Shown: piece by piece, positions 45,765 to 49,124 of the stretch
How the letters are laid out: each line of letters begins with the position of its first letter
How positions within the stretch are numbered: position 1 is the stretch's first letter
Assembly (NCBI GenBank): GCA_964552765.1
Contig: CAZKIA010000004.1
Span: 1 to 49,124, forward strand
Reading direction: 5' to 3'
Length of the DNA stretch: 49,124 nt
DNA from: JAPUDQ01 sp964552765
GTDB lineage: Bacteria; Patescibacteriota; Saccharimonadia; Saccharimonadales; Saccharimonadaceae
Program-made: the position numbers and the translations under genes
Notes under the pieces: generated by a model
What the model was told of the DNA's origin: nothing
Databases searched by the model: none
Seen by the model: the letters and a program-made list of their open reading frames with translations, nothing else

Positions 45765-46439
45765 ATGTCTAGCCTCACTACCAAAGCGATTGTTTTGAGC
45801 CGTGTGAACTTTGGCGAGGCTGATCGTATCATGCAGGTGCTAACGCCCGATAGCGGCAAGATCGGAGTAATCGCTAAGGGAGTACGTCGCGAGAAAAGTA
45901 AGCTAGCAGGTGGTATAGAGCTTCTTGCGATATGCGACCTTACACTGCATCAGGGCAAAGGCGACTTAGCGATCGTAACATCGGCACGACTCGATACGTT
46001 TTTCTCACATATTCTTGAGGACTATGATCGTTTGCAATTTGCCTACTACGTACTCAAAGATATCTCACGGGCGTCTGAGATCCTGTCGGAGCCGGCATTT
46101 TATGAGCTAGTCTATCAATCGCTCCTAGGTCTCAACAATCGCTCGATAGCCACGCCTATCATCGAGCTATGGTATCGGTTGCAGATGGCAATACTTCTCG
46201 GTGTCGGCGTAAATCTAGCGACAGACGAAAATGGTATGAAGCTCGTCGAAGACGCGACGTATCGCTATGATGTTGATCAAAATTCATTTGTCTATGACGA
46301 GCACGGACAGTTTACGAGCGATCATATCAAGCTACTGCGCGTTGCCAGTGCCCAGAACCCACAGGTGATTAGTCAGATTCAAAATGTGTCGGAGTTGGTA
46401 CCGATCTGTAGTGTCATCGGTCGCATTGCCCATGAATGA
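45765..46439 (+). CDS. recO: DNA repair protein RecO
   Basis: Helps RecR load RecA on gapped DNA and anneals strands. 224 residues. The N-terminal OB fold is well matched: TKAIVLSRVNFGEADRIMQV, LTPDSGKIGVIAKGVRREKS, then LAGGIELLAICDLTLHQGKG. The C-terminal part is helical. The Cys4 zinc finger seen in some RecO proteins is absent. Start ATG at 45765. It is near glyS, as in Firmicutes (recO-glyQS), though a minus-strand gene now lies between them. Confidence 0.92.
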   Translation: MSSLTTKAIVLSRVNFGEADRIMQVLTPDSGKIGVIAKGVRREKSKLAGGIELLAICDLTLHQGKGDLAIVTSARLDTFFSHILEDYDRLQFAYYVLKDISRASEILSEPAFYELVYQSLLGLNNRSIATPIIELWYRLQMAILLGVGVNLATDENGMKLVEDATYRYDVDQNSFVYDEHGQFTSDHIKLLRVASAQNPQVISQIQNVSELVPICSVIGRIAHE

Positions 46440-46443
46440 CGAA

Positions 46444-46478
46444 GCCCCGCACCTCTTCATGACGAAGAAGTGCGGGGC
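46444..46478. terminator. Strong hairpin between recO and the convergent gene
   Basis: GCCCCGCAC (46444-46452) pairs with GTGCGGGGC (46470-46478), then after one mismatch TCTTC pairs with GAAGA. This makes a 14-pair stem with a 5-base loop. There is no long T tract on either side; it may still end both convergent transcripts. Confidence 0.6.
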
Positions 46479-46485
46479 CGGCTCG

Positions 46486-46887
46486 TTACTGCAGTGCAGT
46501 TGCTCTGCGTAGGACGACGGTCCACTTGGTGTCCTTGTGCAGTCCACTCAGGGCCTGGTCGGCGAGTTCGAGGTAGTAACGACCACCTCGGGTGCTCGAC
46601 GCATCGACAACCCTTTTCAGGTTGCGGTGCAGGGCTTGCATCTCACCACTCAGTACCCACCGACGAAGGCGGCCATTGTGTCCGTAGCAGGCGAGCCTCA
46701 TCACGACCGACTTGCAGTACAGATGAAACCCATCCTCGACACGCAGTAGCCCTTCATGGCGGTCAAGGTGGTGGATGATGGCGTAGAACTCCGCTGATGC
46801 GCTGTCATACTCGCGCATTTCGTACTTGCGCGTCCCAGTCGCGAACTGTTGACGCAGGTGTGTCAGCGTGATGTTGGGCGCAGCCAT
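46486..46887 (-). CDS. Hypothetical protein, 133 aa, GC-rich
   Basis: The frame was chosen because it has AGGAG six bases before the ATG and a good promoter further upstream; the plus-strand frames over the same bases have neither. The product is basic and probably helical: LTHLRQQFATGTRKYEMREY, SASAEFYAIIHHLDRHEGLL. No family, signal peptide or membrane helix recognised. A sample of 60 bases here has about 58 percent G+C, above the neighbouring genes, so it could be a recent arrival. It lies between recO and glyS, which are neighbours in other phyla. Confidence 0.7.
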   Translation of the reverse strand: MAAPNITLTHLRQQFATGTRKYEMREYDSASAEFYAIIHHLDRHEGLLRVEDGFHLYCKSVVMRLACYGHNGRLRRWVLSGEMQALHRNLKRVVDASSTRGGRYYLELADQALSGLHKDTKWTVVLRRATALQ

Positions 46888-46934
46888 AGCGGCTCCTATC
46901 TCTTTGTAGTGTGCAGGTAACGATTACCAATACT

Positions 46935-46963
46935 ATTATATCACAAATATATATAAACTTCAA
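46935..46963 (-). promoter_or_regulatory. Promoter of the GC-rich hypothetical gene
   Basis: Minus strand: TTGAAG (46963-46958), 17-base spacer, TATAAT (46940-46935). The leader is about 45 bases long and contains AGGAG. Confidence 0.6.
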
Positions 46964-46986
46964 TAATAACAGAGGTGTCGATGTGG

Positions 46987-46992
46987 TATACT
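46987..46992 (+). promoter_or_regulatory. -10 box (TATACT) of glyS
   Basis: The leader of about 45 bases holds a perfect 7-bp hairpin (GCATGTT/AACATGC, 47010-47026) and AAGGAG (47032-47037). It is too short for a T-box. Confidence 0.5.
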
Positions 46993-47043
46993 AAATACAA
47001 ATAACCAAGGCATGTTGCCAACATGCATCGGAAGGAGTCGTCA

Positions 47044-48330
47044 GTGTCAGAGGTTAAACTAGAGGATATCGTTAGTCTTGCAAAGCGTCGAGGATTTATA
47101 TATCAGGGGTCAGATATCTATGGCGGCCTGAGTGGCACCTGGGATTATGGCCCATTGGGTGTGCAGCTAAAGCGCAATATCATGAACCTGTGGTGGGAAC
47201 ACTTTGTTGATGCCCGCGACGACATGTACGGTGTCGACGCCGCCATACTCATGAACCAAAAAGTCTGGCAGGCCAGCGGGCATGTCGATACGTTTACTGA
47301 TCCGCTGGTGGAGTGTAGCAACTGTAAGGGGCGCTTTCGTGCCGACAAGCTAGACGATGCCAACAAATGCTCGGCTTGTGGCAAAGAGGGTACTTTCGGT
47401 GAGGCGAGGGAATTTAATATGATGCTGAAGACAACCGTTGGCCCAGTGGAGGATGAGGGGGCAGTTAGTTATCTCCGCCCTGAAACCGCCCAAGGTATCT
47501 TCACAAACTTTCGCAATGTCGTGGATAGTTTTTACCCTGATTTGCCGTTTGGTATTGCCCAAACAGGCAAGGCATTTCGCAACGAGATCAGCCCGCGAGA
47601 CTTTATATTTCGTAGTCGTGAGTTTGAGCAGATGGAGATCGAGTATTTTGTTCATCCCGACAAATGGCAGGAAAGCTTTGATGTGCTGCTCGCCAGCACG
47701 CACGAATACCTGGCAAAACTAGGCCTACCGAGCGACAAAATTCACGAGCTCGAAGTGCCCGAGGCAGACCGCGCGCACTACAGCAAGCGCACCATCGATA
47801 TTGAGTTTGATTACCCGATTGGCCGCGAAGAACTGATGGGTATCGCGTATCGTACCGACTTTGACCTAGGCAATATCCAGCGTGTCAGTGGCAAAAATAT
47901 GGAATACATCGTGAAGGGCACGACCGAACGATTTGTGCCACACGTCATCGAGCCAAGTTTTGGCGTCGAGCGGGCAGTAATGGCCGTACTGACAAGTAGT
48001 TACCGCGAAGACGAGCAAAATGGCGAGAAGCGCATCTACCTGGCATTGCCCGAGCACCTGGCGCCAGTCAAATACTGCGTATCGCCACTGCTAAAGAACA
48101 AACCCGAGCTGGTGGCCAAAGCTCGTGAGGTGTATGCGGCGCTCAAGTCAAAGCACGGGCATGTCATGTGGGACGACAACGGCAACATCGGCAAGCGCTA
48201 TCGCCGCCAAGATGAGATAGGCACCCCGCACTGTGTGGTGATTGATTTTCAGACACTCGAGGACGGCACCGTGACCGTACGCGACCGCGATACCACTGAG
48301 CAAAAGCGCATGCAAGCTAGCGAGTTGTAG
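47044..48330 (+). CDS. glyS: Glycyl-tRNA synthetase, homodimeric class II type
   Basis: Charges tRNA-Gly. The GTG at 47044 was chosen because AAGGAG lies 6 bases upstream and the product then begins MSEVKLEDIVSLAKRRGF; the in-frame ATG at 47023 overlaps the hairpin and ribosome binding site. Motif 1 region IYGGLSGTWDYGPLGVQLKR, a zinc-like Cys cluster (CSNCKGRF...CSACGKEG), motif 2 (AFRNEISPRDFIFRSREFEQ) and motif 3 (VIEPSFGVERAVMAVL) are followed by the anticodon-binding domain. Length 428. This is the alpha2 type of archaea, eukaryotes, actinobacteria and others, not the alpha2-beta2 type. Confidence 0.95.
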   Translation: MSEVKLEDIVSLAKRRGFIYQGSDIYGGLSGTWDYGPLGVQLKRNIMNLWWEHFVDARDDMYGVDAAILMNQKVWQASGHVDTFTDPLVECSNCKGRFRADKLDDANKCSACGKEGTFGEAREFNMMLKTTVGPVEDEGAVSYLRPETAQGIFTNFRNVVDSFYPDLPFGIAQTGKAFRNEISPRDFIFRSREFEQMEIEYFVHPDKWQESFDVLLASTHEYLAKLGLPSDKIHELEVPEADRAHYSKRTIDIEFDYPIGREELMGIAYRTDFDLGNIQRVSGKNMEYIVKGTTERFVPHVIEPSFGVERAVMAVLTSSYREDEQNGEKRIYLALPEHLAPVKYCVSPLLKNKPELVAKAREVYAALKSKHGHVMWDDNGNIGKRYRRQDEIGTPHCVVIDFQTLEDGTVTVRDRDTTEQKRMQASEL

Positions 48331-48332
48331 CG

Positions 48333-49124
48333 ATGGCAAATAGTAATCTGTCTGCGGCAAAATCCGCCAAAAACGACGAATTCTACACTCAATTCCCGGA
48401 CATCCAAAAAGAGATCGGTGCCTACCTAATGTACGACCCCGATACCTTTCGGGGCAAAGTGGTCTACTGCAACTGTGACGACCCGTATGAAAGTAACTTC
48501 TTCAAATACTTTGTGCTGAACTTTAAACGCCTCGGCCTTAAGAAACTTATTACGACCAGTTACAAACCATCTCCGGTTGCCAATACACAGCTAGGTCTCT
48601 TTGGTGATGACATTACCATCACTTCTAAAAAAGGCCGCGATAAGATCACCGCCAACAAGTTCATCATCACAGACGTTGGTGACTACGACAATGATGGTCA
48701 ATTCAACCTCGAAGACGTCGCTCGTCAACTCAAAGACAACAAGAACAATGAATGGACACCACTAGCGGGGGATGGTGACTTCCGTAGTCAGGAATGTATT
48801 GAACTGCTAAAAGAGAGTGACATTGTGGTGACGAATCCGCCGTTTAGTTTGTTTCGGGAGTATGTCGCACAGTTAGTAGAGCACAATAAAAAATTCTGCA
48901 TTATTGGTAGCATGAATGCGATTACCTACAAAGAAATCTTTCCATTAATTAAAGATAACAAGATGTGGCTCGGCCAAAGTATTAGTAGTGGTGATCGTGA
49001 ATTTCAAGTACCAGATAGCTATCCACTCCACGCAGCAGGATATCGTATAGATGACGAGGGCCGCAAATATATTCGCGTCAAAGGTGTTCGCTGGTTTACG
49101 AATCTTGACCATGGGCGACGTCAT
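48333..49124 (+). CDS. EcoRI-type adenine-specific DNA methyltransferase (partial, runs off window)
   Basis: Starts 2 bases after glyS and is still open at the last base, so 264 codons are seen. The N terminus NDEFYTQFPDIQKEIGAYL, the strand VVYCNCDDPYESNFFKYFVL and the catalytic motif IVVTNPPFSLFREYV (NPPF) fit the EcoRI methyltransferase-like family, which makes N6-methyladenine. A second part, WLGQSISSGDREF and VRWFTNLDHGRRH, is also typical of that family. Whether a restriction partner follows lies outside the window. It may be a restriction-modification system inserted after glyS, or an orphan methylase. Confidence 0.88.
   Translation, partial: MANSNLSAAKSAKNDEFYTQFPDIQKEIGAYLMYDPDTFRGKVVYCNCDDPYESNFFKYFVLNFKRLGLKKLITTSYKPSPVANTQLGLFGDDITITSKKGRDKITANKFIITDVGDYDNDGQFNLEDVARQLKDNKNNEWTPLAGDGDFRSQECIELLKESDIVVTNPPFSLFREYVAQLVEHNKKFCIIGSMNAITYKEIFPLIKDNKMWLGQSISSGDREFQVPDSYPLHAAGYRIDDEGRKYIRVKGVRWFTNLDHGRRH

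Noticed and set aside
46470..46778. Plus-strand 102-aa frame opposite the GC-rich gene
   Set aside because: No ribosome binding site or promoter, starts inside the terminator hairpin; high GC lengthens open frames on the opposite strand.
46987..47043. T-box riboswitch before glyS
   Set aside because: The leader is only about 45 bases with one small hairpin; no specifier loop, T-box sequence or terminator.

Overview
The window looks like chromosomal DNA of a Patescibacteria/CPR bacterium, most likely Candidatus Saccharibacteria (TM7). This is inferred from gene content and layout; no 16S rRNA is present. Points in favour are short, tightly packed genes on both strands, a prolyl-tRNA synthetase without the editing insertion, cell-wall genes (uppS, murD, murI, FtsEX with a CHAP hydrolase) with no lipid or central-metabolism genes, surface proteins ending in LAxTG sorting signals, and many genes whose -10 box lies only 6-11 bases before the start codon (leaderless transcripts). 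Stops are used as in genetic code 11. No tRNA, rRNA, CRISPR array or insertion sequence was seen.

Layout. 1-2.9 kb: tail of a sorted surface protein, then uppS, an RseP-like protease and a CPBP protease. 2.9-6.3 kb: proS, greA, lysS. 6.3-14.5 kb: an envelope block with a membrane protein, a DUF2207 protein, PadR plus PspC, a small DUF1508 protein missed by simple ORF calling, a 55-aa protein, a bactofilin-like membrane protein and, on the minus strand, a multi-pass histidine kinase with four Cys-containing ectodomain repeats. 14.5-19.7 kb: a MacB-like ABC exporter pair, a membrane protein, a kinase-fold-like protein and serS. 19.7-24.6 kb: a BspA-type LRR surface protein and an Asp-box (BNR) propeller surface protein that share a promoter and 5' leader, with pyrD between them. 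24.6-37.9 kb: hpf, secA (broken by an in-frame TAA), an M16 peptidase, murD, murI (minus), prfB, a membrane protein (minus), ftsE, ftsX, a PcsB-like CHAP hydrolase, a Ctp protease and a single-domain response regulator. The hpf-secA-prfB-ftsEX-ctp order resembles the Firmicutes arrangement with extra genes inserted. 37.9-41 kb: a hypothetical protein, rpmA (minus), a 39-aa membrane peptide gene with a consensus promoter and a hairpin-rich 3' region, and a THUMP/UPF0020-like RNA methyltransferase (minus) carrying in-frame short repeats. 41-46.4 kb: a flippase-like membrane protein, xseA, xseB, a methyltransferase, a membrane-anchored protein, a soluble histidine kinase/response regulator pair and recO. 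46.4-49.1 kb: a GC-richer minus-strand gene of unknown function, glyS, and the start of an EcoRI-type adenine methyltransferase that runs off the window.

The genes combine translation housekeeping with building, remodelling and sensing of a Gram-positive-like envelope. The most unusual signals are the secA nonsense codon, the duplicated surface-protein promoter/leader cassette, the LAxTG signals, a set of 7-bp-period repeat tracts (two inside a gene), the kinase whose phospho-acceptor helix and ATPase are separated by membrane segments, and the small membrane peptide with its structured 3' region.
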